DNA of 64,000 bases, from assembly GCF_007856155.1 (NCBI RefSeq), contig NZ_CP042266.1, forward strand, positions 1,054,001-1,118,000, read 5' to 3'. The DNA comes from Streptomyces qinzhouensis. Lineage in GTDB: Bacteria > Actinomycetota > Actinomycetes > Streptomycetales > Streptomycetaceae. Shown one piece after another: positions 1 to 13,080 of this stretch. The translations under genes were made by a program, and so were the position numbers. A model generated the notes under the pieces. The model was given only the letters and a program-made list of their open reading frames with translations. It had not been told where the DNA came from and did no database searches. Numbering within the stretch: position 1 is the stretch's first letter; the number at the start of each line of letters is the position of its first letter.

Positions 1-1031
1 TTCTCGACGTCGACCGTGGCGGTGCCGAAGGTCTCGACGAAGAGACCGACCGGCTCGGCCTTGCCGATGGCGTACGCGATCTGCACCTCGCAGCGGGCCG
101 CGAGGCCCGCCGCGACGACGTTCTTCGCCACCCAGCGCGTCGCGTACGCGGCGGAGCGGTCCACCTTGGACGGGTCCTTGCCGGAGAACGCGCCGCCGCC
201 GTGGCGGGCCATGCCGCCGTACGTATCGATGATGATCTTGCGTCCGGTGAGTCCGGCGTCGCCCATGGGGCCACCGATCTCGAACCGGCCGGTGGGGTTC
301 ACCAGCAGCCGGTAGCCGTCGGTGTCCAGCTTGATGCCGTCCTCGACGAGCTCCTTCAGCACATGCTCCACGACGAACTCGCGGATGTCGGGCGCGAGCA
401 GCGAGTCCAGGTCGATGTCCGAGGCGTGCTGCGAGGAGACCACGACCGTGTCAAGCCGGACCGCCTTGTCGCCGTCGTACTCGATGGTGACCTGGGTCTT
501 TCCGTCGGGCCGCAGGTAGGGGATGGTGCCGTTCTTGCGGACCTCGGAGAGCCGGCGGGAGAGCCGGTGCGCCAGATGGATCGGCAGCGGCATCAGCTCG
601 GGCGTCTCGTCGCACGCGTAGCCGAACATCAGCCCCTGGTCGCCCGCGCCCTGCCGGTCGAGATCGTCACCGCCGTCGGCACCCTCGACCCGCTTCTCGT
701 ACGCCACGTCGACACCCTGGGCGATGTCCGGCGACTGTGCGCCGATCGACACCGACACTCCGCAGGAAGCGCCGTCGAAGCCCTTCTTCGACGAGTCGTA
801 GCCGATCTCCAGGATCTTGTTGCGCACCAGCGTGGGGATGTCGGCGTACGCCTGGGTGGTGACCTCGCCGGCCACATGAACCAGTCCGGTGGTGATCAGC
901 GTCTCGACGGCGACGCGGGACGTGGGGTCCTCCGTCAGCAGGGCGTCGAGGATGGTGTCGCTGATCTGATCGGCGATCTTGTCGGGGTGACCCTCGGTCA
1001 CGGACTCCGAGGTGAAAAGACGGCGGGACAC
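1..1031 (-). CDS. metK: S-adenosylmethionine synthetase (3' part missing)
   Basis: MetK makes S-adenosylmethionine from methionine and ATP in the cytoplasm. About 343 N-terminal residues are visible of a family length near 400; the C-terminus lies beyond the window edge. The start is the GTG at 1031-1029, giving [20 protein letters not shown] with the conserved N-terminal GHPDK motif, and a GGGAG ribosome site lies just upstream. The methionine-binding loop near [13 protein letters not shown] reads [12 protein letters not shown], and [19 protein letters not shown] is intact. A possible promoter (TGGACC, 19 bases, TAAACT) sits at 1114-1144 but is weak. I found no recognisable SAM riboswitch in the leader. 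Confidence 0.97.
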   Translation of the reverse strand, partial: MSRRLFTSESVTEGHPDKIADQISDTILDALLTEDPTSRVAVETLITTGLVHVAGEVTTQAYADIPTLVRNKILEIGYDSSKKGFDGASCGVSVSIGAQSPDIAQGVDVAYEKRVEGADGGDDLDRQGAGDQGLMFGYACDETPELMPLPIHLAHRLSRRLSEVRKNGTIPYLRPDGKTQVTIEYDGDKAVRLDTVVVSSQHASDIDLDSLLAPDIREFVVEHVLKELVEDGIKLDTDGYRLLVNPTGRFEIGGPMGDAGLTGRKIIIDTYGGMARHGGGAFSGKDPSKVDRSAAYATRWVAKNVVAAGLAARCEVQIAYAIGKAEPVGLFVETFGTATVDVE

Positions 1032-1298
1032 ATCGCTCCCTGGGGTTGCAGCGGCTGCTGGCTGATCATGGTTGGACCGGCAGGGGGCTGCGCCCCGCGA
1101 CGTTCCGGGCACCAGTTTATCCGCCACCGTCCTCCGTTGGTCCACCCGTCCCGATTCGTGAGAGCCGAGTGGCCGATCCCTGAGCTGCGACGATGGAGCC
1201 GAGCCGCGGGAGAACGGCCGAAATCAAGCGTTCCTCAAGCGTTCTTTCGGGCGTTTTCCCGGGGCCGGCCGGGTGAGCGGCGGCGCCGGAGCGCCGTG
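1032..1298. other. intergenic region upstream of metK
   Basis: No gene is visible. The part near metK holds its ribosome site and a GC-rich short hairpin (GGGG/CCCC around 1084-1096). The part near coaBC leads into the terminator hairpin listed separately. Open frames here have no initiation signal or family resemblance. Confidence 0.5.
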
Positions 1299-1331
1299 CG
1301 ACCCGTCCGGGCCCGGGGTCCGGACGGGTCG
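1299..1331 (-). terminator. hairpin terminator after coaBC
   Basis: A perfect 12-bp stem (CGACCCGTCCGG at 1299-1310 with its complement at 1320-1331) encloses a 9-base loop and lies 8 bases past the coaBC stop. There is no clear T-run, as is usual for terminators in GC-rich actinobacteria. Confidence 0.65.
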
Positions 1332-1339
1332 GGGGCGGG

Positions 1340-2593
1340 TCAGTCCAGCCGGGGCAGGACCAGGTCCCAGACCGTGTCGGCGAGGGCTTCCTTGGGCCCG
1401 TACGGCACCGGGGTCTCCGTGCCGTCCTCGGCCAGCACCACCGCCTCGTTCTCCTCCGAGCCGAAGGTGCGGCGCTCCCCCACCTCATTGACGACGAGCA
1501 GATCGCAGCCCTTGCGGCGGAGCTTCTCGCGGCCGTTGGCGAGCACATCGTCCGTCTCGGCGGCGAAGCCCACGATCACCTGACCGGCCCGGGGCCGTTC
1601 GGCGGAGAGCTCGGCCAGCACATCCGGATTGCGGACCAGGGCCACCGGCGCGGGATCGGCCCCGTCCTTCTTCTTGATCTTGCCGGCGGCGTATTCGGCC
1701 GGACGGAAATCGGCGACCGCCGCCGCCATGACGACCGCGTCCGCGTCCCCGGCGGCCGCCAGCACGGCCGCGCGCAGTTCCAGCGCCGTACCGACGGGAA
1801 CCACGTCGACGCCCGCCGGATCGGGCAGGGCGGTGTTCGCGGCGACCAGGGTCACCCTGGCGCCCCGCGCGGCGGCGGTGCGCGCCAGCGCGTACCCCTG
1901 CTTGCCGGAGGAGCGGTTGCCGAGGAACCGGACCGGGTCGAGCGGCTCCCGGGTGCCGCCCGCGCTGACGACCACATGGCGGCCCGCCAGATCGGGCCCG
2001 GCGGCCCCCCGGGCCAGCACCCGGCGGCAGATCTCGAACAGTTCGCCCGGGTCGGGCAGCCTGCCCTTGCCGGTGTCGACGCCGGTGAGCCGGCCCACCG
2101 CGGGCTCGATCACCACGGCGCCGCGGCGGCGGAGCACGGCCACGTTCTCCCGGGTGGCCGGGTGCTCCCACATCTCGGTGTGCATCGCGGGTGCGAAGAC
2201 GACCGGACAGCGGGCGGTGAGGAGGGTGCTCGTCAGCAGATCGTCGGCGAGGCCGTGGGCCGCCTTGGCCAGCAGGTCGGCGGTGGCGGGGGCGACGACC
2301 ACCAGATCGGCGTGCTGGCCGATCCGGACGTGCGGCACCTCGTGCACCCCGGACCAGACCTCGGTGGACACCGGATGGCCGGAGAGGGCCGCCCAAGTCG
2401 GAGCACCGACGAACCGAAGGGCCGAGGCCGTCGGCACCACCCGGACGTCATGACCCGACTCGGTCAGCCGGCGGAGCAGCTCACAGGCCTTGTAGGCGGC
2501 GATGCCGCCGCTGACCCCCAGCACGACTCGCGGTTTGCCCGACGCCCCCGGCGAAGGTGTGTCCGACGCCTCCGGCGCATGCGGCCCGGCCAT
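1340..2593 (-). CDS. coaBC: bifunctional phosphopantothenoylcysteine decarboxylase / phosphopantothenate-cysteine ligase
   Basis: This 417-residue protein catalyses two consecutive steps of coenzyme A synthesis. The N-terminal flavoprotein half begins RVVLGVSGGIAAYKACELLRRL and carries the FMN-site segments GSVSG-like SGGIAAYK and APAMHTEMWEHPA. The C-terminal ligase half has SAGGTREPLDPVRFLGNRSSGK and AAAVADFRP. The ATG at 2593 is chosen because GGGGAGAG precedes it; a longer frame to 2701 would read back through the rpoZ terminator. It lies downstream of rpoZ, as in many actinobacteria, but a strong hairpin separates the two. Confidence 0.95.
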   Translation of the reverse strand: MAGPHAPEASDTPSPGASGKPRVVLGVSGGIAAYKACELLRRLTESGHDVRVVPTASALRFVGAPTWAALSGHPVSTEVWSGVHEVPHVRIGQHADLVVVAPATADLLAKAAHGLADDLLTSTLLTARCPVVFAPAMHTEMWEHPATRENVAVLRRRGAVVIEPAVGRLTGVDTGKGRLPDPGELFEICRRVLARGAAGPDLAGRHVVVSAGGTREPLDPVRFLGNRSSGKQGYALARTAAARGARVTLVAANTALPDPAGVDVVPVGTALELRAAVLAAAGDADAVVMAAAVADFRPAEYAAGKIKKKDGADPAPVALVRNPDVLAELSAERPRAGQVIVGFAAETDDVLANGREKLRRKGCDLLVVNEVGERRTFGSEENEAVVLAEDGTETPVPYGPKEALADTVWDLVLPRLD

Positions 2594-2628
2594 GGTCTCT
2601 CCCCACTCTCGACTGTCATCCCCCATGA

Positions 2629-2671
2629 CACACCACAGGCCCGGCGGACTTCCCGCCGGGCCTGTGGTGTG
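2629..2671 (-). terminator. strong hairpin terminator after rpoZ
   Basis: A perfect 19-bp stem (2629-2647 with 2653-2671) closes a 5-base ACTTC loop between rpoZ and coaBC. It is one of the most stable hairpins in the window and should largely uncouple coaBC from rpoZ. Confidence 0.8.
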
Positions 2672-2740
2672 CGGATGCCGGGACGCGGAGAAAGCCCGCA
2701 CCCGGCCATCCGGCGATGCCGCGCTCGGGCGGCGATCGGT

Positions 2741-3019
2741 TCAGCGATCGTTGGGCGAACCCTCGGTGGCCTCGGAGGTCAGCAGACCCGCGTTGATCTC
2801 ACGCAGCGCGATCGAGAGGGGCTTCTCGTGGACGTGGGTGTCGACGAGCGGGCCGACGTACTCCAGCAGGCCCTCGCCGAGCTGCGAGTAGTACGCGTTG
2901 ATCTGACGCGCCCGCTTGGCCGCGTAGATCACGAGGCTGTACTTCGAGTCCGTGGCCTCGAGCAGCTCGTCGATCGGCGGGTTGATGATGCCCTCGGGCG
3001 CAGTCATGGAAGAGGACAC
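2741..3019 (-). CDS. rpoZ: RNA polymerase omega subunit
   Basis: Omega is the small assembly and stability subunit of RNA polymerase and binds the beta-prime subunit. The 92-residue product matches actinobacterial omega: [20 protein letters not shown], then [20 protein letters not shown], which is the conserved core helix region, and [10 protein letters not shown] near the end. The ATG at 3019 is preceded by purine-rich sequence. gmk lies 112 bases upstream, so the gmk-rpoZ pair may be co-transcribed, as in many bacteria. Confidence 0.96.
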   Translation of the reverse strand: MSSSMTAPEGIINPPIDELLEATDSKYSLVIYAAKRARQINAYYSQLGEGLLEYVGPLVDTHVHEKPLSIALREINAGLLTSEATEGSPNDR

Positions 3020-3131
3020 GCTCTACCTTCCGAAGAGGAAAATTGATGAACACGGCCGGTTCGGCCGAAGGCGGAGGTACGTGGAGGGATCCGCGTCGCT
3101 CCGCCGGGTCCGGCGAGAGCTGGGAAAAAAC

Positions 3132-3704
3132 TCACTCGCCGGAAGACACTGACATCAAGGCTAGCAGCTCACGCGCCACGTCCTCGACGGAGGTGTTGAC
3201 CAGGGTCGTGTCGAACTCGGACTCGGCGGCCAGCTCGATCCGGGCGGCGGCCAGCCGCTCTTCGATCACCGCGGCCGATTCGGTGCCGCGGCCGGTGAGC
3301 CTGCGCACCAGCTCGTCCCAGCTCGGCGGGGCGAGGAAGACCAGCCGGGACTCCGGCATGGACTCCTTCACCTGCCGGGCGCCCTGGAGGTCGATCTCCA
3401 GCAGCACCGGCTCACCCGCCTCCAGCCGGTCGAGGACCGCCCGGCGGGGTGTGCCGTAGCGGTTGCCCGCGAAGGTCGCCCACTCCAGCAGTTCGCCATT
3501 GGCGATCAGCTTGTCGAATTCATCGTCGGAGACGAAGAAATACTGGACGCCGTGGCGCTCACCGGGGCGCGGCTTTCTCGTGGTGGCCGACACCGAGAGC
3601 CAGACCTCGGGGTGAACCTTGCGCATATGCGCGACGACCGTGCTCTTGCCGACCCCGGAGGGGCCGGAGAGCACGGTCAGCCGCGGACGTACTTCTGCTG
3701 CCAT
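3132..3704 (-). CDS. gmk: guanylate kinase
   Basis: Gmk phosphorylates GMP or dGMP to the diphosphate with ATP. The 190-residue product has the P-loop GPSGVGKST near residues 14-22, the GMP-binding segment [13 protein letters not shown] followed by [25 protein letters not shown], and [13 protein letters not shown]. The longer frame to 3878 adds about 58 residues unlike the family and runs into sIHF; ATG 3704 ([17 protein letters not shown]) gives the normal length. The ribosome site is weak (GGGATAA). Confidence 0.96.
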   Translation of the reverse strand: MAAEVRPRLTVLSGPSGVGKSTVVAHMRKVHPEVWLSVSATTRKPRPGERHGVQYFFVSDDEFDKLIANGELLEWATFAGNRYGTPRRAVLDRLEAGEPVLLEIDLQGARQVKESMPESRLVFLAPPSWDELVRRLTGRGTESAAVIEERLAAARIELAAESEFDTTLVNTSVEDVARELLALMSVSSGE

Positions 3705-3765
3705 GCAGCGATTATCCCGGTTCTCCGGAGTGTCCGGGACCGCCGCCCCGGACACCGGGAGGAGA

Positions 3766-4089
3766 TCAGGCGGGGCCGCCGCCGAACTCCCGCTCCAGAG
3801 AAGCGATCTGGTTGGAGCCGAGACCACGGACCCGGCGGCTCTCGGAAATGCCGAGCCGCTCCATGAGCTGCTTGGCACGGACCTTGCCCACGCCGGGCAG
3901 CGACTCCAGAAGCGCGGAGACCTTCATCTTGCCGATGACGTCGTTCTCCTGGCCCTGCTTGATGACCTCGTGGAGCGAGGCGCCGGAGTGCTTGAGTCGA
4001 TTCTTGACCTCGGCCCGCTCCCGGCGAGCCGCGGCGGCCTTTTCGAGCGCGGCTGCGCGCTGTTCAGGGGTAAGGGGCGGAAGAGCCAC
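3766..4089 (-). CDS. actinobacterial integration host factor (sIHF/mIHF)
   Basis: This is a nucleoid-associated protein that binds and bends DNA in Streptomyces and mycobacteria. Starting from GTG 4089 the product is 107 residues, which I recall as the length of the S. coelicolor protein, and begins [19 protein letters not shown]. The central [20 protein letters not shown] is the helix-two-turn-helix segment common to the family, followed by [12 protein letters not shown]. In-frame ATG 4152 lies too far upstream. It sits in its usual place upstream of gmk and downstream of pyrF, 61 bases before gmk. Confidence 0.95.
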   Translation of the reverse strand: MALPPLTPEQRAAALEKAAAARRERAEVKNRLKHSGASLHEVIKQGQENDVIGKMKVSALLESLPGVGKVRAKQLMERLGISESRRVRGLGSNQIASLEREFGGGPA

Positions 4090-4274
4090 GCCTACGTCAC
4101 CTCGGATGTCGAACTGTCGGATACGGACCGGTGAGGAACCTAGTCGCCCCACACCAGGCGAGCAACGAGCAACGCAGTGCTCGTGCCGCTCTTCGACGGA
4201 GACTAGCGGGCCGCACCGCTCCAGTCAGCGAGAACAGACGAAAAGTCCTGGTCAGCATCGACCGACCGGGACTT

Positions 4275-4304
4275 TTACGACAAAACGGCGAGGTTTTGCG
4301 TCAA
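4275..4304 (-). promoter_or_regulatory. candidate sigma-HrdB-type promoter for the sIHF gene
   Basis: On the minus strand TTGACG (4299-4304) is followed after 17-18 bases by GTCGTA/TCGTAA (4275-4281), about 185 bases upstream of the sIHF GTG. A second TTGACA lies at 4310-4315. This AT-richer patch stands out from its surroundings. The -10 match is only fair. Confidence 0.35.
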
Positions 4305-4440
4305 GATTCTGTCAACTCGCTGTGTGGACGGCTTTCCGGAGCGGTCCGGCGGCCGCCGGAGACAAATCCGCTGGTCAGTACATCTACACGCGATGAGGTA
4401 CCCGGCCGGGGCACCGGTCCGACGGCGGCCGGACCCGGGC

Positions 4441-4560
4441 CGGGAGGTTCCCGGTGGACCGGGCCGGGAGGTTCCCGGTGGACCGGGCCGGGAGGTTCCC
4501 GGTGGACCGGGCCGGGAGGTTCCCGGTGGACCGGGCCGGGAGGTTCCCGGTGGACCGGGC
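4441..4560. repeat. 24-bp tandem repeat, five exact copies
   Basis: Five identical 24-bp units run head to tail (4441, 4465, 4489, 4513, 4537) in the gap between pyrF and sIHF. Each unit holds two small palindromes: CGGGA-GGT-TCCCG and CCGG-TGGA-CCGG. A partial unit precedes the array. The unit length is a multiple of three, so it creates repetitive open frames on both strands, but none has a credible start. It is 44 bases past the pyrF stop, so it lies in the pyrF 3' untranslated region. Confidence 0.95.
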
Positions 4561-4603
4561 CGGATTCCGTACCGGCCCACCGGAGACGGCCCGGGTCGGG
4601 GCC

Positions 4604-5449
4604 CTACGCGCCCGCGACCGCCGCCCGGCACTCCTCGGCGCAGCGCTCCGCCGCCGCCCGGAGAGCGGCCGCGTCCGGGCCGTGGCGCAGGACGCCCCGG
4701 CTGACGCTCGGCACGACATTGCCGACCGCCGCGCCGAAGACCCGCGGAAGGTCCGCCGGGGTCGCCCCCTGGGCGCCGATGCCCGGGGCGAGCAGCGGTC
4801 CGTTGATCGCCAGGTTCACCCCCGCGTCGTCGAGCGTGGCGCCGACCACGGCGCCGACCGAGCCCAGCGGCCGGGCGCCCGCGTTCTCGGCGGCCATGTG
4901 GTCGAGCATCACCTGCGCCAGCGGCCGGCCGTCGGCGGCGACGGCCCGCTGTACCTCGGCCCCTTCCGGGTTGGAGGTGAGCGCCAGGACGAAGACGCCC
5001 GATCCGGCGGCGGCCGCGGCGTCCAGCGCCGGGCGCAGGGAGCCGAAGCCGAGGTACGGGGAGACGGTGACGGCGTCGGAGAAGAGCGGGGACGCCGGGT
5101 CGAGGAAGGCCGAGGCGTAGGCGGCCATGGTGGAGCCGATATCGCCGCGCTTGGCGTCCATCAGGACGAGCGCGCCCGCGGACCGGGCCTCCTCGACGGT
5201 CTTCTCCAGGACGGCGACGCCCCGGGAGCCGAACCGCTCGAAGAACGCGGCCTGCGGTTTGAGGACGGCGACCCGGTCGGCGAGGGCCTCGACCGTGAGG
5301 CGGGCGAACCGTTCGAGACCGGCGACGTCGTCGGTCAGCCCCCAGGCGGTGAGCAGGGCGGCATGGGGGTCGATTCCGACGCAGAGCGGACCGCGGTCGT
5401 CCATCGCCGCGCGCAGCCGGGCGCCGAAGGGAAGGTTCGGGATGGTCAT
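4604..5449 (-). CDS. pyrF: orotidine 5'-phosphate decarboxylase
   Basis: PyrF makes UMP from orotidine 5'-phosphate, the last step of de novo UMP synthesis. The 281-residue size and the motif LVLMDAKRGDIGST place it in the longer actinobacterial/mycobacterial class (OMP decarboxylase group 2); the Asp-Lys catalytic pair is in DAKRGD. CVGIDPHAALL near residue 23 and TSNPEGAEVQ also fit. Its ATG overlaps the pyrD stop by four bases (ATGA), so the two are translationally coupled at the end of the pyr operon. Confidence 0.97.
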   Translation of the reverse strand: MTIPNLPFGARLRAAMDDRGPLCVGIDPHAALLTAWGLTDDVAGLERFARLTVEALADRVAVLKPQAAFFERFGSRGVAVLEKTVEEARSAGALVLMDAKRGDIGSTMAAYASAFLDPASPLFSDAVTVSPYLGFGSLRPALDAAAAAGSGVFVLALTSNPEGAEVQRAVAADGRPLAQVMLDHMAAENAGARPLGSVGAVVGATLDDAGVNLAINGPLLAPGIGAQGATPADLPRVFGAAVGNVVPSVSRGVLRHGPDAAALRAAAERCAEECRAAVAGA

Positions 5450-6576
5450 GCGGCGGTCTCCTCGGTGGTGGCCCCGGCGGCGTCGGCGCGGACGCCGGCA
5501 CCGACGGCCTCGGCCAGGGTGGCGTAGGGGCTCGACTTGAGCCGGGCGGCCAGCCCCTTGTGGACGGCACGGCTCCAGAACGGTCCCTGGTAGACGAAGG
5601 CGCTGTAGCCCTGGACCAGGGTGGCTCCGGCGAGGATGCGCTGCCAGGCGTCCTCCGCGGTCTCGACACCGCCGACCCCGACCAGGGTGATCCGGTCGCC
5701 GACCCGGGCGTACAGCCGCCGCAGCACCTGGAGCGAGCGGTCCTTCAACGGCGCGCCGGAGAGTCCGCCGGTCTCGGCGGTCAGTTCGGCGGGCGAGGCG
5801 AGGCCCTCGCGGGCGATGGTGGTGTTGGTGGCGATGATTCCGTCGAGTCCCAGCTCGACCGCGAGATCGGCGACGGCGTCGATGTCCTCGTCGGCGAGAT
5901 CGGGGGCGATCTTGACCAGCAGCGGTACCCGGCGGCGGGTCTCGGTGCGGTCGGCGGCCTCTCGTACGGCGGTCAGCAGCGGCCGCAGCACTTCGGTGGC
6001 CTGGAGATTGCGCAGCCCGGGGGTGTTCGGCGAGGAGACGTTGACCACGAGGTAATCGGCGTGCCGGGCCAGGCGCTCGGTGGAGGTGACGTAGTCGGCG
6101 GCGGCCTCGGCCTCCGGGACGATCTTGGTCTTGCCGATGTTGACGCCGACGACGGTACGGAAGACCTCGCGGCGCTCGCCGAGGCGCCGGGCGACCTCGG
6201 CGGAGCCGTCGTTGTTGAAGCCCATCCGGTTGATCAGGGCCCGGTCGGCGATCAGCCGGAAGAGCCGCTGCTTCGGGTTGCCGGGCTGGGCCATCGCGGT
6301 GACCGTACCGATCTCCACGTGATCGAAGCCGAGCATGGCCAGTCCGTCGATGCCGGAGGCGTTCTTGTCGAAACCTGCCGCGAGGCCGAAGGGGCCGTGC
6401 ATCCGCAGCCCGAAGGCCTCGGTGCGCAGCTCCTGGTGGCGGGGGGCGAGGACGGCGGCGGCGTAGGTGCGCAGGACGGGGATCCGGGCGAGGAGCCGGA
6501 TCCAGCGGAAGGCGAGGTGATGGGCCGCCTCGGGGTCCATCCGCTTGAAGAAGAGGGAGAAGAAGAGCTGATACAT
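5446..6576 (-). CDS. pyrD: dihydroorotate dehydrogenase (quinone), class 2
   Basis: PyrD oxidises dihydroorotate to orotate, passing electrons to membrane quinone. The 376-residue product carries the class 2 N-terminal membrane-associating helices ([20 protein letters not shown]) and the motifs [33 protein letters not shown] (with the catalytic Ser of class 2), LVKIAPDL and [14 protein letters not shown] 6576 is preceded by GAGGA; the longer frame to 6714 would start inside the hairpin after carB. That hairpin lies between carB and pyrD. Confidence 0.96.
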   Translation of the reverse strand: MYQLFFSLFFKRMDPEAAHHLAFRWIRLLARIPVLRTYAAAVLAPRHQELRTEAFGLRMHGPFGLAAGFDKNASGIDGLAMLGFDHVEIGTVTAMAQPGNPKQRLFRLIADRALINRMGFNNDGSAEVARRLGERREVFRTVVGVNIGKTKIVPEAEAAADYVTSTERLARHADYLVVNVSSPNTPGLRNLQATEVLRPLLTAVREAADRTETRRRVPLLVKIAPDLADEDIDAVADLAVELGLDGIIATNTTIAREGLASPAELTAETGGLSGAPLKDRSLQVLRRLYARVGDRITLVGVGGVETAEDAWQRILAGATLVQGYSAFVYQGPFWSRAVHKGLAARLKSSPYATLAEAVGAGVRADAAGATTEETAA

Positions 6577-6700
6577 GGTGGGTTCCTCGGGGGCCTGGGT
6601 CGGCGTCGGTGACCTCGTTGACCGGGCGGGGTCCTCAGGACGGTCCTCGGGGCGGTTCCCGGGCCGGGTCCCGCGGGCCGGGCCCGCGGGCGGCTCTCGC

Positions 6701-6738
6701 GGGGAGGGGGACACCGCGCGTGCGGTGTCCCCCTCCCC
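6701..6738 (-). terminator. hairpin after carB
   Basis: A perfect 17-bp stem (6701-6717 with 6722-6738) closes a 4-base loop 17 bases past the carB stop and well before pyrD. It probably ends or attenuates the pyrR-carB transcript, which would leave pyrDF with reduced readthrough or its own promoter. Confidence 0.7.
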
Positions 6739-6755
6739 CTCGCCCCGCGGAGCGG

Positions 6756-10065
<3,310 letters not shown>

Positions 10066-10073
<8 letters not shown>

Positions 10074-11223
10074 GCTGGCCCTCCATCAGGGAGACGAAGC
10101 GGTCGAACAGGTACGCGGCGTCGTGCGGGCCCGCGGCCGCCTCGGGGTGGTACTGGACGCTGAAGGCCGGCCGGTCGAGCAGGCGCAGGCCCTCCACCAC
10201 GTTGTCGTTGAGACAGACGTGGGAGACCTCGGCGCGGCCGTAGGGGGTGTCGGAGACGGTGTCGAGGGGGGCGTCGACGGCGAAGCCGTGGTTGTGGGCG
10301 GTGACCTCGACCTTGCCCGTCGTACGGTCCTGGACGGGCTGGTTGATGCCGCGGTGGCCGTACTTCAGCTTGTAGGTGCCGAAGCCCAGGGCGCGGCCGA
10401 GGAGCTGGTTGCCGAAGCAGATCCCGAAGAGGGGGGTGCCGCGGTCCAGGACGGCCTTGACGACCGTGAGGTCGGCGGTGGCCGGGTCGCCGGGGCCGTT
10501 GGAGAGGAAGACGCCGTCAGGTCCGTCCGGGCCGGCCGCGTACACCTCGTCGACCGTGGCGGTGGCGGGCAGGACGTGGACCTCGATGCCGCGCTCGGCC
10601 ATCAGGTGCGGGGTCATGCCCTTGATGCCGAGGTCGAGGGCGGCGACGGTGAACCGCTTCTCGCCGATCGCGGGGACGATGTACGTCTCGGCGGTGGCGA
10701 CCTCGGCGGAGAGGTCGGCGCCGGTCATCCGGGGGGCGGCCTGGACCCGGGCGAGCAGGGTCGCCTCGTCGGCGAGGGCCTCGCCGGAGAAGATGCCGAC
10801 CCGCATGGCACCGCACTCGCGCAGATGGCGGGTGAGGGCGCGGGTGTCGATGCCGCTGATGCCGACCACGCCCTGGGTGGTCAGCTCCTCGTCGAGGGAG
10901 CGGCGGGAGCGCCAGTTGGACGGGGTCCGGGCGGGGTCGCGGACGACATATCCGGCGACCCAGATCTTCCGGGACTCGTCGTCCTCGTCGTTGATGCCGG
11001 TGTTGCCGATGTGGGGGGCGGTCATGACGACGACCTGGCGGTGGTACGAGGGGTCGGTCAGCGTCTCCTGGTATCCGGTCATCCCGGTGTTGAACACCGC
11101 TTCGCCGAAGGTCTCCCCCACGGCCCCGTAGGCGCGGCCGCGGAAGGTGCGGCCGTCCTCCAGGACGAGTACGGCGGGAACCGTGGTCCGCCGTGCGGCG
11201 GCTCCCCTGGTGGAGGTGGTCAT
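10066..11223 (-). CDS. carA: carbamoyl-phosphate synthase small (glutaminase) subunit
   Basis: CarA hydrolyses glutamine and channels ammonia to CarB. The 385-residue product has the N-terminal CPSase small domain ([17 protein letters not shown]) and a class I glutamine amidotransferase domain with nucleophile Cys in [10 protein letters not shown] and the His-Glu pair in [10 protein letters not shown] 11223 is chosen over the longer frame because it overlaps the upstream gene's stop by four bases (ATGA) and gives normal length. Confidence 0.97.
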
Positions 11224-11795
11224 CGTGCGCCTTCCGTCGTGGTGATCAGGTGGTTCAGGGTGGTGACCCAGTCGTTGTGCTCGGCGGCCCGGTCGGAGCG
11301 GAAGCCGGAGTCGAGGAGGGTCTCGCCGTGCTCCCAGGTGAGGACGAGCAGTCCGCCCTCGGCGAGGACCTTTCCGGCGATGCCCTTGTCGAGGCGGGCG
11401 CCGCGCAGGGCGGAGCGCGGGATGTGGAAGTCGGTCGCCCCGGGGCGTACGACGTCCACTCCGGCCTCGGTGAGGGTCAGCTCCACCCGGCTGCGGGCGC
11501 CCAGTCCGTGGGCGACGATCCGGTCGAGCCACTGACCGGCGGTGGTGGAGCCGTGGTAGCGGCCTTCGAGGGTGGCGAGCGGGGTGCCGGAGGATTCCGG
11601 CACAGGGTGCAGTCCGGGCAGACCGGACTGGAGGCTGCCGCGCCACTTCCAGCCCTGCCGCATCAGCCAGTAGACCAGCGCGATGAAGAGGAGGAGTCCG
11701 ACGACCCAGCCGATACGGGCGGCCCAGTCGGTCACCTCCGCCGACTTGCGCTCCTCGGCTGCGAGCCCTGCTGCGATGGTGGTGAGTGTTGTCAC
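11220..11795 (-). CDS. PH-like single-pass membrane protein in the pyr operon
   Basis: This 191-residue protein of unknown function has a hydrophobic helix at about residues 28-45 ([18 protein letters not shown]), a short basic stretch, and a C-terminal globular part ([20 protein letters not shown]) of the kind annotated as PH-like in Streptomyces. It is wedged between pyrC and carA with GTGA and ATGA overlaps on both sides, so it is co-translated with the pathway enzymes. A role as membrane anchor or regulator of the pathway is only inference. GTG 11795 is the only start that fits the overlap. Confidence 0.85.
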   Translation of the reverse strand: MTTLTTIAAGLAAEERKSAEVTDWAARIGWVVGLLLFIALVYWLMRQGWKWRGSLQSGLPGLHPVPESSGTPLATLEGRYHGSTTAGQWLDRIVAHGLGARSRVELTLTEAGVDVVRPGATDFHIPRSALRGARLDKGIAGKVLAEGGLLVLTWEHGETLLDSGFRSDRAAEHNDWVTTLNHLITTTEGAR

Positions 11796-13078
11796 GTCAG
11801 CTTCCCGTCGACGACCGTTGCCCGGCCCCGCAGGAAGGTGTGGGTGACGCGTCCCGGCAGCTCACGGCCCTTGTAGGGGGTGTTGCGGCTGCGGGAGGCG
11901 AAGTCCGCGGGGTCCACCGCACCACGGTAAGCCGGATCGACCAGCACGAGGTTGGCGGGCTCACCGGGCGAGACGGGCCGGCCGTGTCCTTCGAGGCGGC
12001 CGATGCGGGCGGGCCGGAAGGACATCCGGTCGGCGACCCCGGCCCAGTCGAGCAGCCCGGTCTCGACCATCGTCTCCTGGACGACGGAGAGCGCGGTCTC
12101 CAGACCGACCATGCCCATGGCCGCGGCGCCCCACTCGCAGTCCTTGTCCTCGTGGGGGTGCGGGGCGTGGTCGGTGGCGACGCAGTCGATGGTGCCGTCG
12201 GCCAGGGCCTCGCGGAGCGCCATCACATCGGTGGCGGTGCGCAGCGGCGGGTTCACCTTGTAGACGGGGTCGTAGGTGCGGACCAGTTCGTCGGTGAGAA
12301 GGAGGTGGTGGGGGGTGACCTCGGCGGTGACGTTCCAGCCCTTGGACTTGGCCCAGCGCACGATCTCCACGGAGCCCGCGGTGGAGAGGTGGCAGATGTG
12401 GACCCGGGAGCCGACGTGCGCGGCGAGGAGGACATCACGGGCGATGATCGACTCCTCGGCGACGGCGGGCCAGCCGCCGAGGCCGAGTTCGGCGGAGACG
12501 ATGCCCTCGTTCATCTGGGCGCCCTCGGTCAGCCGGGGCTCCTGGGCGTGCTGGGCGATGACGCCGTCGAAGGCCTTCACGTACTCCAGCGCCCGGCGCA
12601 TGATCACCGTGTCGTCGACGCATTTGCCGTCGTCGGAGAAGACCTTCACCCCGGCGGCGGAGTCGTGCATGGCGCCCAGCTCGGCGAGCTGCTTGCCCGC
12701 CAGGCCGACGGTGACGGCGCCGACGGGCTGGACGTCGCAGTAGCCGGACTCCTTGCCGAGCCGGTAGACCTGCTCGACCACACCGGCGGTGTCGGCGACC
12801 GGGAAGGTGTTGGCCATGGCGTGGACGGCGGTATAGCCGCCGGCGGCCGCGGCGCGGGTGCCGGTGAGCACCGTCTCGGAGTCCTCACGGCCGGGTTCGC
12901 GCAAATGGGTGTGGAGGTCGACCAGGCCGGGCAGGAGGATCTGTCCCGCGGCCTCGACGACGGCGGCGTCGCCCGGCTCGATCGTGTCGGCGACCTCGGC
13001 GATGGTCCCGCCGTCGATCAGGACGTCCTGGGGCCGTCCGCCGAGGATTCCGGCGCCACGGATAAGGATCTTGCTCAT
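11792..13078 (-). CDS. pyrC: dihydroorotase
   Basis: PyrC cyclises carbamoyl aspartate to dihydroorotate. The 428-residue product is a class I amidohydrolase: metal ligands in [16 protein letters not shown], a later conserved region [12 protein letters not shown] in place of the usual metal-bridging Lys/Asp site, His in HICHLST, and Asp in [15 protein letters not shown]. The ATG at 13078 ([14 protein letters not shown]) follows the pyrB stop by two bases. Upstream in-frame codons run into pyrB. Confidence 0.96.
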   Translation of the reverse strand: MSKILIRGAGILGGRPQDVLIDGGTIAEVADTIEPGDAAVVEAAGQILLPGLVDLHTHLREPGREDSETVLTGTRAAAAGGYTAVHAMANTFPVADTAGVVEQVYRLGKESGYCDVQPVGAVTVGLAGKQLAELGAMHDSAAGVKVFSDDGKCVDDTVIMRRALEYVKAFDGVIAQHAQEPRLTEGAQMNEGIVSAELGLGGWPAVAEESIIARDVLLAAHVGSRVHICHLSTAGSVEIVRWAKSKGWNVTAEVTPHHLLLTDELVRTYDPVYKVNPPLRTATDVMALREALADGTIDCVATDHAPHPHEDKDCEWGAAAMGMVGLETALSVVQETMVETGLLDWAGVADRMSFRPARIGRLEGHGRPVSPGEPANLVLVDPAYRGAVDPADFASRSRNTPYKGRELPGRVTHTFLRGRATVVDGKLT

Positions 13079-13080
13079 GG

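Noticed and set aside
1032..1298. SAM riboswitch upstream of metK
   Set aside because: None of the SAM riboswitch signatures I know could be found; only short GC-rich hairpins are present.
4441..4560. Possible CRISPR array
   Set aside because: The 24-bp units are contiguous with no spacers and no cas genes are near; it is a simple tandem repeat.
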